From NCBI GenBank assembly GCA_965226805.1, contig CBDDDW010000024.1, positions 112,981 to 176,980 of the forward strand: DNA of 64,000 nucleotides, written 5' to 3'. Shown piece after piece: positions 33,952-42,232 of this stretch. Origin of the DNA: CBDDDW01 sp965226805 (lineage in GTDB: Bacteria > Chloroflexota > Dehalococcoidia > Lucifugimonadales > JAGWBF01). Each line of letters starts with the position of its first letter. Positions within the stretch are counted from its first letter, which is position 1. A model generated the notes under the pieces. That model did no database searches, was not told the origin of the DNA, and saw only the letters and a program-made list of their open reading frames with translations. The translations under genes and the position numbers were made by a program.

Positions 33952-35703
33952 ATGACCATTGCAGAAGACCCCATACTCCTCGAGGTGCTCAAGAACGCCT
34001 TTGAAAGCATCGCCGATGGCATGGCGCTCACCGTGGTCCGCACCTCACGCTCGACCGTTGTGCGGTCGAGCCTGGATTTCTCCACGGCAGTGCTCAACGC
34101 CAGGGGAGAGCTGGTGGGCCAGGGCATGTGCATTCCGATTCATATGGGTGGCATGATGCCGGCCCTGGAAGCATTCATGCCCCGGTATAAGGACAAGCTG
34201 AAACCCGGCGACATACTGATCAGCAACGACCCCTACGAGGGCGCAAGCCACCTGCCCGATATATTCCTGTTCAAGCCGGTCTTCGCAGGAGGAGTACTCT
34301 TGGGATACGTGTGCGCCATGACCCACCATACTGACGTCGGCGGTCGAGTGGCGGGCGGAAATGCCTGCGACAGCACCGAGATATACCAGGAAGGCATACG
34401 TATTCCTCCCCTGAAACTGTATGAAGGCGGCGAGCCCAATGAGACCCTGTTCCGCATCATCGAGAAGGCGGTCCGTGTGCCGGAGAAAGTGCTGGGTGAC
34501 CTGCTTGGCCAGGTGGCTGCCCTGGAGTTCGGAGAGCGCGAATTTCTGAAACTGGCCGATCGCATTGGTGTTGAGGAGATGGATCACGTCATGGGTGACT
34601 TGATCCGCTACGCGGAGGAGCTGACTCGACAGGCCATCTCCCGGCTGCCTGATGGGTCCTGGAGTTTCGCCGACTACATCGACGACGACGGATTTGGAAA
34701 CGACCCGATCAAAATCGTGGCCAACCTGCGCAAGAAGGATGATGAGATTCACGTCGATTTCACGGGCACGTCTCCTCAGGTAAAAGGGTCCATTCAGCCG
34801 GTCTTTGCCACGACGAAGAGCGTCGTCTATGCGATCGTCAAAACTGTTCTCAGCGCGGTCGCCCCGGACATACCCAATACAGCCGGGTATTTCCGTCCCA
34901 TACAGGTTACCGCCCCAGAAGGATGCTTCCTCAACCCGGTGGCGCCGGCTGCCGTGGCCGCCCGGTCTCTTGGGTTACGCCGCATGAGCCACGCCCTCAC
35001 TGGAGCCTTCGCCCAAATGCTCCCAGAATGTGTGCCGGCTTGCCCGGGAGGGTGCGAGTACGGCGCAGCTATAGCGGGCTACGACCGGACCGTCGCTCCC
35101 TGGAAGTCCTGGGTCTGCATGGATTTTGCCAACGAGACCGCATTGGGTGGGAGCAACGGACAAGACGGCATCGATGCTCAGAACGCGGGGATAACGAACA
35201 TAGCCAACGTGCCCGTAGAAACGATAGAGGTGGAGTTCCCAGTAAAGATCGAGGAATATGGTCTCGTAACCGACTCGGAAGGGGCAGGAGAATACCGGGG
35301 CGGCCTCGGAATGGTCCGGCGTTACAGGTTCCTTGAGGATGACACCGTGGTACAGGTCAGGTCGGACCGTCAAAAGACTTCACCCTACGGCATCTATGGG
35401 GGTGAACCCTCGAGAAAAGCGATGATCACCATGCGTTCGGGCGATGAGGAACGCCAGATGACCTCCAAATTCTTGACTTCGATGAGCAAAGGCGACGGAA
35501 TGGAGATTACCTGGCCCGGAGCGGGAGGCTGGGGAAATCCACTGAACCGCGACCCGGATCGTGTCCTACGAGACGTGATCGCAGGTAAAGTAAGCGTGGA
35601 ACGAGCTCGTGAAAAATATGGAGTGGCACTCGAACCAGGAAGTCGGTCGATCGACGTAGAAGCGACCGCCAGCCTTAGACAGGCGCTGCGCACGAACAAT
35701 TAG
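33952..35703 (+). CDS. Hydantoinase B/oxoprolinase-family subunit
   Basis: A 583-residue HyuB-type protein. Markers are ADGMALTVVRTSRSTVVRSS, DFSTAVLNARGELVGQG, IPIHMGGMMPALEA, GDILISNDPYEGASHLPDI, MTHHTDVGG and HVDFTGTSPQVKGSI. In N-methylhydantoinase, 5-oxoprolinase and acetone/acetophenone carboxylases this subunit works with a HyuA-type ATPase, which is the next gene. The C-terminal part (GAGEYRGGLGMVRRYRFLED) is typical. GGAGAG precedes the ATG. Which of the three reactions applies cannot be told from sequence alone; the downstream thiolase/DUF35 pair favours a carboxylase-type role. Confidence 0.92.
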   Translation: MTIAEDPILLEVLKNAFESIADGMALTVVRTSRSTVVRSSLDFSTAVLNARGELVGQGMCIPIHMGGMMPALEAFMPRYKDKLKPGDILISNDPYEGASHLPDIFLFKPVFAGGVLLGYVCAMTHHTDVGGRVAGGNACDSTEIYQEGIRIPPLKLYEGGEPNETLFRIIEKAVRVPEKVLGDLLGQVAALEFGEREFLKLADRIGVEEMDHVMGDLIRYAEELTRQAISRLPDGSWSFADYIDDDGFGNDPIKIVANLRKKDDEIHVDFTGTSPQVKGSIQPVFATTKSVVYAIVKTVLSAVAPDIPNTAGYFRPIQVTAPEGCFLNPVAPAAVAARSLGLRRMSHALTGAFAQMLPECVPACPGGCEYGAAIAGYDRTVAPWKSWVCMDFANETALGGSNGQDGIDAQNAGITNIANVPVETIEVEFPVKIEEYGLVTDSEGAGEYRGGLGMVRRYRFLEDDTVVQVRSDRQKTSPYGIYGGEPSRKAMITMRSGDEERQMTSKFLTSMSKGDGMEITWPGAGGWGNPLNRDPDRVLRDVIAGKVSVERAREKYGVALEPGSRSIDVEATASLRQALRTNN

Positions 35704-35737
35704 CCTATCTATCTATCTACCTACCTACCTGCCTGCC
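35704..35737. repeat. Tetranucleotide tract
   Basis: Degenerate CTAT/CTAC/CTGC repeat directly after the HyuB stop, in the 114-base gap before HyuA. Such tracts are prone to slippage and could alter spacing between the two genes. Confidence 0.7.
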
Positions 35738-35817
35738 GCATCATCCAGCTATCAGACTCAGCGAAGCTGGCGATGCTCCACCTCGTTCCGTTTTAGCTAA
35801 CCCTAGGAGGAACCTGA

Positions 35818-37920
35818 TTGGCTAAGGAACTACGTCTCGGGATAGACGTCGGTGGAACTTTCACCGACGTTATCTTATTAATGCCAGACGGTACGGCACT
35901 CGCCAAGAAAGTACTGTCTACTCCGCCTGACTTCAGCGTGGCCGTGAGGCGCGGAGTAGAGGAACTGCTCTCAGAGCATGGTCTGTCTGGAAGCCAGGTC
36001 CGTGAGTACAGCCACGGCGCGACGGTAGCCACCAATGCCATCATAACCCGCACGGGCGCCCTCACAGCCCTGGTCACCTCCAAGGGATTCCGCGATGTGC
36101 TCGAGATCCGAAGGCTGCGGGTGCACAAGCTTTATCAACTCCGCTGGGACAAACCGGAGCCTCTAGTGCCAAGACACTTGCGCTTAGAAGTCCCGGCCCG
36201 CATGCGCCCCTCAGGCGCCGAGGATGAAGCGCTGGATGAGGAGGTTGGCAGGCGGATTGCGCGGCAGCTCGTGGATGAGGGGGTAGAGTCCGTCGCGGTG
36301 TGCTTTCTGCACTCCTACTCCAACGGCTCCCATGAGCAAAGGATGCGGGAGCTCATAAGGGAGCTGGCCCCCGGCGTCCAGATTTCCCTCTCCTTTGAGA
36401 TATTGCCGGAGATCAAAGAGTACGAACGGACCAGCACCACTGTGATCAACGCCTATGTCCAGCCGGTGGTCAGCCACTACTTTGCGTCGATGGAGCAAGA
36501 CCTGAGAGATATGGGCATTGACGTACCCATAATGGTAATGCAGTCCAACGGCGGCATGACGCCGTCGGAAGTAGCCCGGGAAAGGGCGGTGCACATCATA
36601 GAGTCGGGACCGGCGGCCGGAGTCACCGGAGGCTATCATCTGTCCAGACGGATGGGTCTGAGAGACGTCATGACCCTGGATATGGGCGGTACCACGGCCA
36701 AGGGGGCCTTGATCGAGGACGGGGAAGTCTCCCGTTCCCCTGAGTACGAGGTGGGTGGAGAGGTAAGCATTGGACACCGTCTGATGAAGGGCAGCGGCTA
36801 CCTGATACGTGTCCCTTCCATCGACCTCGCTGAAGTAGGAGCGGGAGGTGGCAGCGTTGCGTGGGCCGATGAGTTGGGTGTTGTCAAGGTTGGGCCCCGG
36901 AGTGCTGGAGCTAACCCCGGCCCCGCATGCTATGGCCTGGGGGGAGAGGACCCCACCATTACCGATGCCGATGTATGCCTGGGTTTTACGAACCCGGAAT
37001 ATCTAGCCGGAGGATCACTAAAGATACACCCGCACCTGGCGGAAAAGGTGATCCACGATGGCCTTGCCAAGCGACTGGGAATGGACACTGTGGCGGTAGC
37101 TTGGGCCATAAGGATGGTAGCCAACTCGAACCTCATACGGGCACTCAGGGCCGTTTCGACCGAGCGTGGCCGTGACCCTCGCCGGTTTTCCCTCTTTGCC
37201 TTCGGTGGCATGGGACCCGTACACGCTGTGGACCTGGCCGAAGAGCTGGGTATTCGCAAGGTCCTGGTCCCACCCCTCCCAGGGCTGTTCAGCGCCCTCG
37301 GGCTTCTGTTCGCGGACGTAGAGCACCATCTGATCCGCACCCACTATGCCAATACCTCTGACCTGGATATGGGCCGGGCAAATGATGTCCTCGGCGAGCT
37401 TGAGGGGGACGCTCTGTCTACCCTGGAACGGGAAGGGTATAGGGGTAGATTCCAGTCCACACAGTTATTCGCCGACACCAGATACGCGGGGCAGGACTAC
37501 GCTTTGACCATACCCTTGACGAGCCATCGCTTTGACCGGGAATCGGTGGGAAACTTGGTAGAGAGCTTCCATGTGGAGCACGGAAAGACCTACGGGTACC
37601 GCTCGGACAAGGAAGAGGTGCAGGTGGTAGGGTTCCGGTGTTTGGCGAGGGGGCTATCAGAAACGCCACGGGTACCGCCCACCTTGCGGTTCGATCCAGA
37701 GCAACCCCAGGAATCAATGCCCTTGCCCAACCATAGAAAGGCGTATTGGGGGCCTAAATACGGGTGGATAGAGGTACCGGTCTTGAGCCGACTGGACTTG
37801 ACCAGTGTACCGGTGATGGGACCGATACTAATTGAGGAAAGCAATTCCGCCACCGTGGTGTCCCCCAACTGGAATGCCACGATAGACGACTGGTCCAACA
37901 TTGTCCTGGAAGCCCAATAG
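35818..37920 (+). CDS. Hydantoinase A/oxoprolinase-family subunit
   Basis: A 700-residue HyuA-type ATPase with an actin-like fold. The N-terminal phosphate loop is GIDVGGTFTDVILLMPDG. HGATVATNAIITRTGA, VMQSNGGMTPSEVARERAVH, ESGPAAGVTGG, TLDMGGTTAKGALIEDGE and AGANPGPACYGLGGEDPTITDA all match the family. The start is TTG at 35818 with AGGAGG 7 bases upstream. It should activate the substrate or bicarbonate by phosphorylation at the expense of ATP, together with HyuB. The following thiolase gene begins 12 bases after its stop, so hyuB, hyuA, thiolase and DUF35 form one operon. Confidence 0.93.
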   Translation: MAKELRLGIDVGGTFTDVILLMPDGTALAKKVLSTPPDFSVAVRRGVEELLSEHGLSGSQVREYSHGATVATNAIITRTGALTALVTSKGFRDVLEIRRLRVHKLYQLRWDKPEPLVPRHLRLEVPARMRPSGAEDEALDEEVGRRIARQLVDEGVESVAVCFLHSYSNGSHEQRMRELIRELAPGVQISLSFEILPEIKEYERTSTTVINAYVQPVVSHYFASMEQDLRDMGIDVPIMVMQSNGGMTPSEVARERAVHIIESGPAAGVTGGYHLSRRMGLRDVMTLDMGGTTAKGALIEDGEVSRSPEYEVGGEVSIGHRLMKGSGYLIRVPSIDLAEVGAGGGSVAWADELGVVKVGPRSAGANPGPACYGLGGEDPTITDADVCLGFTNPEYLAGGSLKIHPHLAEKVIHDGLAKRLGMDTVAVAWAIRMVANSNLIRALRAVSTERGRDPRRFSLFAFGGMGPVHAVDLAEELGIRKVLVPPLPGLFSALGLLFADVEHHLIRTHYANTSDLDMGRANDVLGELEGDALSTLEREGYRGRFQSTQLFADTRYAGQDYALTIPLTSHRFDRESVGNLVESFHVEHGKTYGYRSDKEEVQVVGFRCLARGLSETPRVPPTLRFDPEQPQESMPLPNHRKAYWGPKYGWIEVPVLSRLDLTSVPVMGPILIEESNSATVVSPNWNATIDDWSNIVLEAQ

Positions 37921-37932
37921 AGTGACAAACAT

Positions 37933-39096
37933 ATGAGCGCGGTCCGAGGCAAAGCCGCGATCGTTGGTATCGGAGAGACGGATTTCTCATGGTCATCTGG
38001 TCGAAGCGAGTACCAGCTGGCCTGTGAAGCAATAAAGTCCGCATGTGAAGACGCTGGAATCAGTCCGACAGAGATCGATGGTGTCTTCAGATATGACTCA
38101 GACACCAACAACGAGACCATGCTGATACAGGGACTCGGGATCAAGAACCTGCGACACTGGGAAGCGGTCCCATTTGGCGGTGGTGCTGCCAACGCCATCG
38201 TAGGACACGCCGCAGGAGCCATCGCCGCCGGTTTCTGCAACTACGCGGTATGTTTTCGGGCGGCCAATCTGAGGTCTCGCGTGAGGTTGGGACAGGCCGT
38301 CAGCTCGGATAGGATGGTAGAAGGCTATCGAAAGTATCACTCACCCTACGGCTTATTGGCCCCGGCCCATACGTTCGGAATGTTCGTTCGTCGATACATG
38401 CACCGCTTTGGGGCTACGAGCCGGGATTTCGGATGGGTGGCTGTCACTCTCCGATACCACGCCAGCAGAAATCCGAGAGCTCTGAGGCGTCAACCCATCA
38501 CGATAGATGACCACCAGAACTCTGCCATGATAGCCGACCCGTTGCGTCTCTTGGACTTCTGTCAGGAAAACGACGGTGCGGCAGCTCTGATCGTCACGAC
38601 ACGAGTTCGGGCGCGGCATTTGCGTCATTCCGATACATTGTGCGTGGTAGAAGCCGCGGCCCAGGGTTCTGGACCCATGGCCGAAGGCATTGTCTACAGA
38701 CCGGACCTCACTACCCCAGAGTCGACCAACACGGCGAAGGACTTGTGGGCAAGGGCAAAACTTACCCCCAAGGACATCGATGCTCTGATGTTTTACGACC
38801 ACTTCACACCCTTCTGTCTCGTGAACCTGGAGGCCTATGGCTTTGTACCCCGGGGCGAAGCCAAGGACTTTGTTCAGGGAGGACACAACATTCGCTTCGA
38901 TGGAATCTTGCCCATTAATACCCACGGTGGGAACCACTCGGAGGCTTACATACACGGGGTGACCCATGTCCAAGAGGCCACCCGCCTCATACGGGGCACA
39001 TCCACTTCCCAACCACCCAAAAAAGAAGTCAATCGAGTCTTGTCCTGTAGCTCGACGGCGCAGCTGAGTGCTGCTGTAATTCTCTCTCGGGGTTAA
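37933..39096 (+). CDS. Thiolase-fold protein (SCP-x/BbsB-like)
   Basis: A 387-residue thiolase-superfamily protein of the SCP-x/lipid-transfer type. Segments are AAIVGIGETDFSWSSGRSEY, CEDAGISPTEIDGVF, LLDFCQENDGAAALIVTT, KLTPKDIDALMFYDHFTPF and LPINTHGGNHSEAYIHG (catalytic His region). The nucleophilic Cys region reads VPFGGGAANAIVGHAAG with no Cys, as in several members of this branch, so the reaction may not be a standard thiolase step. It is paired with a DUF35 zinc-ribbon protein, as in BbsA/BbsB benzylsuccinyl thiolase, where the small protein is an essential partner. Confidence 0.87.
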   Translation: MSAVRGKAAIVGIGETDFSWSSGRSEYQLACEAIKSACEDAGISPTEIDGVFRYDSDTNNETMLIQGLGIKNLRHWEAVPFGGGAANAIVGHAAGAIAAGFCNYAVCFRAANLRSRVRLGQAVSSDRMVEGYRKYHSPYGLLAPAHTFGMFVRRYMHRFGATSRDFGWVAVTLRYHASRNPRALRRQPITIDDHQNSAMIADPLRLLDFCQENDGAAALIVTTRVRARHLRHSDTLCVVEAAAQGSGPMAEGIVYRPDLTTPESTNTAKDLWARAKLTPKDIDALMFYDHFTPFCLVNLEAYGFVPRGEAKDFVQGGHNIRFDGILPINTHGGNHSEAYIHGVTHVQEATRLIRGTSTSQPPKKEVNRVLSCSSTAQLSAAVILSRG

Positions 39097-39112
39097 GCGA
39101 GGCGGGGAGGCA

Positions 39113-39592
39113 ATGACGGACGGAAAGCACGGCAGTGTGACGTCAGGGGGAATGGAGGGTCCACTCGAAGGGCTTCCGCTCCCCGACCCCGGGCTGGTCA
39201 CCGACTTCGAGCGCGGCTTTTGGGAGGGCGCCCGCGATGGGGAGCTTAGACTCCAGCAGTGTTCCCGCTGCGAAAGGTTCCGGCACCTCCCCACGCCCAT
39301 GTGTCCGCACTGCTATTCCCTGGACTATCAATGGACCAGAGTGAGCGGTAGAGGAAACGTGTATTCCTATGTCATTGCCAACCGCCCTATGCATCGAGCC
39401 CTCGCGGACCCGGAGCAGTGCCCGTACAACATCTGCCTCATCGAGCTGGAAGAGCAGGAAGGGCTCCGCGTTGTGAGCAACGTCCTCGATATCGCGCCTG
39501 AAGACCTGTACGTGGGTATGCCGGTTGAGGTCACCTTCAGGGCCACCAGGACGGACCCCGACATCGTGCTGCCACTCTTTGTTCCCGTTTGA
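39113..39592 (+). CDS. DUF35 OB-fold, zinc-ribbon protein
   Basis: A 159-residue acyl-CoA-associated protein. An N-terminal helix FERGFWEGARDGELRLQQ precedes a rubredoxin-like zinc ribbon CSRCERFRHLPTPMCPHC (two CxxC pairs). An OB-fold follows from about residue 75 (GRGNVYSYVIANRPMH to VGMPVEVTFR). Such proteins form complexes with SCP-x-type thiolases and position the CoA substrate. It starts 16 bases after the thiolase stop and is last in the operon. Confidence 0.9.
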   Translation: MTDGKHGSVTSGGMEGPLEGLPLPDPGLVTDFERGFWEGARDGELRLQQCSRCERFRHLPTPMCPHCYSLDYQWTRVSGRGNVYSYVIANRPMHRALADPEQCPYNICLIELEEQEGLRVVSNVLDIAPEDLYVGMPVEVTFRATRTDPDIVLPLFVPV

Positions 39593-39670
39593 ACGGCCTG
39601 GACTGGCACCCCCACGTACTTGCCGGGGGTCGACTGCCAGGCAGGCTTGTGGTCATGCAAAGCATAGTGA

Positions 39671-40153
39671 TTAAGCCGACTCCCAGAGCCTCCACCACCG
39701 GCGCAACGGGCGCAAGCGTAGCCCAAGGAATTCCTCCAAACTGGCTCGGTGCAGCACTGTCCTGCCACCGCCGCTGGCCTCCTCGTCTATTAACGTGGAG
39801 GGCACATCCTCCCAATCAAACACGCGTCTTCCGAAGGCGTCCCGTTGCTCCCATACGATTATCTTATCGCCCTCAATCATCCAGCCGTTGGGCACGTCGC
39901 TCTCGCTCGTAGCGTGGGCCGATTCCCTCAGCAAATTATTCAGGCGGGATTTCACCCGGTCATACCGTTTTTCGGCGTAGTCAACCTGCAGCTGGGTAGC
40001 TCCCTTATCTGCACCGGGTGCGTGAGCACCGGCGCGGTAACCACCGGCGGGTTCGCCCTGGCGAACCTCAGCAACGATGAAGCCGTTGCCGTTTTGTGCC
40101 GCCTGGAGGTCCAGATTTGGGAAGGCGCGACGAACTTCCAGCTCTCGCCACAT
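39671..40153 (-). CDS. Possible hypothetical protein (weak)
   Basis: The minus-strand frame gives a 160-residue, well-mixed hydrophilic sequence (VFDWEDVPSTLIDEEASGGG, MIEGDKIIVWEQRDAFGR) that looks more protein-like than the opposite frame. No ribosome binding site precedes the ATG at 40153 and I recognise no family. It lies in a degraded patch between the DUF35 gene and the truncated repeat-protein gene, and could itself be a remnant. The alternative is that 39593-40174 is non-coding. Confidence 0.25.
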   Translation of the reverse strand: MWRELEVRRAFPNLDLQAAQNGNGFIVAEVRQGEPAGGYRAGAHAPGADKGATQLQVDYAEKRYDRVKSRLNNLLRESAHATSESDVPNGWMIEGDKIIVWEQRDAFGRRVFDWEDVPSTLIDEEASGGGRTVLHRASLEEFLGLRLRPLRRWWRLWESA

Positions 40154-40174
40154 TGCCTGGATCGCTTGCCCGCC

Positions 40175-40683
40175 GCTCTCACCACAGTGGACAGCCCGGA
40201 GAACGTGGGCAAGGACACCTCCATAGCCATCGGGCAGGACGGCCTGCCAGTCATCAGCTACCGCGACGTCGGCAACGGACACCTGAAGGTGGCTCACTGC
40301 AACGACGCCGCCTGCACCAGCGCTACCCTGGTCACCGTGGACAGCGCTGGACAAGTGGGCCAGTACACCTCCATCGCCATCGGGCAGGACGGTTTGCCAG
40401 TCATCAGCTACTACGACGCCCCCAACAGAGACCTGAAGGTTGCCCACTGCAACGACGCCACCTGCGCCAGCGCTACCGTGGACACCCTGGACAGCCCGGG
40501 GGAGGTGGGCTGGTACACCTCCATCGCCATCGGGCAGGACGGTTTGCCAGTCATCAGCTACTACGACATCGGCAACACAGGCCTGAAGGTGGCCCACTGC
40601 AACGACGCCACCTGCGCCAGCGCTACCCTGGCCACCCTGGACGGCACGGGGGATGTGGGCTGGTGGACCTCCATAGCCATCGG
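40175..40683 (+). pseudogene. Fragment of a 50-residue-repeat protein, cut by the IS3 element
   Basis: Three full and one partial 50-residue repeats (150 bp each), consensus VDSxGxVGxYTSIAIGQDGL then PVISYYDxxNxxLKVAHCND and ATCASATL. Such repeats build propeller-like exported proteins. The reading frame runs into the left end of the IS element at 40684. Upstream of 40175 the frame stays open but has no repeats, signal peptide or binding site, so the 5' end is also missing. The sequence after the IS does not continue the repeat, implying earlier rearrangement. Confidence 0.6.
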
Positions 40684-40692
40684 TGTTGGGTG

Positions 40693-41712
40693 TCAGCGGT
40701 TTTGGACAGTTCTGGGTCCGAGAGATTGGGGTGAAGAAGCTCCTGGTTTGAGGGTTTCTCTGACCTCCTGATTGTACCGCCTCCGCCGGTCAAAAGTCTC
40801 TCGCTGTACCTCCTTCCTCTGGGCTAGAATTGCCTCCAGACGGCCTTCCAGCACGTCAGCCGGAGTTACAACCCTGAGCGCCTGATGATATCTTCGGTAG
40901 TTGTAGAACTCGACGAAGTCCCGGATGGCCGCCTCCAGGTCTTCCACCACCTCGTATGGCACCTGGTTAATGTCGTCTTTCAGGGTTCGGTGATATCTCT
41001 CCAGCTTCCCGTTGGTCTGAGGGTGATAGGGTGCTGCCAGGACGTGGCGAATGCCCACCACCCGCATGTACTCGCGGAAGGCCCGCGATACATAACCTGA
41101 GCCATTATCTGAGAGGAGCTTGGTCCGATCCTCCAGAGGTACATCAGTCATACCAGTAGAGTCAACAGCTTCCTGGACCACCTCTATGAGGGAGTTGGCC
41201 GTCATGTCCCGTTGCACCTTCCAGGCCAAGATGAACCGGGAGTAGTCGTCCATCACCGTCACGAGGTAGTAGTAGCCCCATCCCACTACACGGAAGTAGG
41301 AGGCATCGGTGGCCCACAGCTGGTGGGGCCCTGTGGTCTTGTGCTGGTACTCTTTGCTCGCTGCCAACTGGTATTCGATCCGTTTCACCAGACCCTCCCG
41401 TCTCAGAATACGATAGACTGTGGAGGCGGAGACCGATAGGCCTCTGTGGTCGGTGAGCCAAGCCGCCAACTGCCGGCTTCGCCAGGTCGGCATCCCACGG
41501 GCTGCCGCCAGCACTACTGCCTCCTCTTCTGGACGCAGGCGATTCCAGGGCCTCTCAGTTCCTTCCGTACCCTCCCAACTACCCTGCCGGTGCCTCCACC
41601 TCCACCAATAATACGTGCTCCTGGAAATGCCAAGCTCCCTGAGTCGCCTGTTCTTCCCTCTACCATGTCGCTCCACCTCAGCCACGACCTTCGATTGTTC
41701 CACTACGCTCAT
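40693..41712 (-). CDS. IS3-family transposase OrfB (integrase domain)
   Basis: A 339-residue DDE integrase-type transposase. An HTH_21-like N-terminal part (LRELGISRSTYYWWRWR) is followed by the rve core: LWATDASYFRVV (Asp), LLSDNGSGYVSRAF (Asp), YHPQTNGKLERYHRTLK (Glu), then FVEFYNYRRYHQAL. Its ATG overlaps the OrfA stop by 4 bases (ATGA). It can be made separately by reinitiation or as an OrfAB fusion by -1 slippage at an A7 run upstream. Confidence 0.95.
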   Translation of the reverse strand: MSVVEQSKVVAEVERHGRGKNRRLRELGISRSTYYWWRWRHRQGSWEGTEGTERPWNRLRPEEEAVVLAAARGMPTWRSRQLAAWLTDHRGLSVSASTVYRILRREGLVKRIEYQLAASKEYQHKTTGPHQLWATDASYFRVVGWGYYYLVTVMDDYSRFILAWKVQRDMTANSLIEVVQEAVDSTGMTDVPLEDRTKLLSDNGSGYVSRAFREYMRVVGIRHVLAAPYHPQTNGKLERYHRTLKDDINQVPYEVVEDLEAAIRDFVEFYNYRRYHQALRVVTPADVLEGRLEAILAQRKEVQRETFDRRRRYNQEVRETLKPGASSPQSLGPRTVQNR

Positions 41713-42113
41713 GCGACGGTGCCGTTGTCGTGTAGGGGCGGCAGAGCTGTTTTTTTGAAGCGGTGCAACTCCAGGGACAACTCACCCACCAGCTGCTTCA
41801 GTTCTCTGTTCTCCCGCTTGAGCTGCTCTATCTCTTGCCGGGTCGCATCACGCACACTGTCCCGAGTCAACCTCTCCTTCCCAGCTTCCATGAACCCCTT
41901 CGTCCAGGCGTAGTAGGAGTGGGGTTTGATTCCTTCCCGTCGGCACAGGTCATTAACGGTAGTCTCCCGTCTGAACCCCTCCAAGACGATGCGGATCTTC
42001 TCTTCAGGGGTATACTTACGGCGGGTCGCTGCACGGACCTGACGCACGAAGCTTCGTGTCTCCTGGCTTCGCTCCTCAGCTTGGCTGGCCTCATCCTCTA
42101 CCTGGGTCATCAA
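41709..42113 (-). CDS. IS3-family transposase OrfA
   Basis: A 134-residue DNA-binding protein with the IS3/IS911 helix-turn-helix: KYTPEEKIRIVLEGFRRETT, VNDLCRREGIKPHSYYAW. A leucine-zipper-like helix follows (EIEQLKRENRELKQLVGELS). Seven consecutive A residues on the coding strand (41756-41750, within FKKT) are followed by an open -1 frame leading into OrfB, so a fused OrfAB transposase can be made. The N-terminal start is approximate. Confidence 0.93.
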   Translation of the reverse strand: MMTQVEDEASQAEERSQETRSFVRQVRAATRRKYTPEEKIRIVLEGFRRETTVNDLCRREGIKPHSYYAWTKGFMEAGKERLTRDSVRDATRQEIEQLKRENRELKQLVGELSLELHRFKKTALPPLHDNGTVA

Positions 42114-42232
42114 TGACTCCTTTCACTTAGGGTTAATCTACCCCTCTGAAGGAGCCTCTACCACCCCCAACCTCTTCGGTTTTCTAGGCCTCAATAGTGT
42201 CCAATTGCGCTGACACCCTACAATCGGAAGAC

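Larger units (their letters stand above)
40684..42222. mobile_element. Complete IS3-family element (1539 bp)
   Basis: Terminal inverted repeats: the left end from 40684 reads TGTTGGGTGTCAGCGGTTTT and continues GGACAGT; the right end, read inward from 42222, starts TGTAGGGTGTCAGCG and continues CAATTGGACACT. A 5-bp target duplication ATCGG flanks both ends (40679-40683 and 42223-42227). It contains orfA and orfB on the minus strand in the usual order. Ends, duplication and both frames are intact. Confidence 0.95.

Noticed and set aside
38353..39300. 315-residue minus-strand open frame
   Set aside because: Opposite strand of the thiolase and DUF35 genes, which show family motifs.
40175..40683. 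Repeats of 150 bp, considered as CRISPR or a tandem satellite
   Set aside because: They are in frame, 50 codons long and encode a recognisable protein repeat.
39845..40771. 308-residue plus-strand open frame spanning the 50-residue repeats
   Set aside because: Its first part has no signal, binding site or repeat, and its last part reads into the IS3 end; only the repeat segment is accepted, as a fragment.
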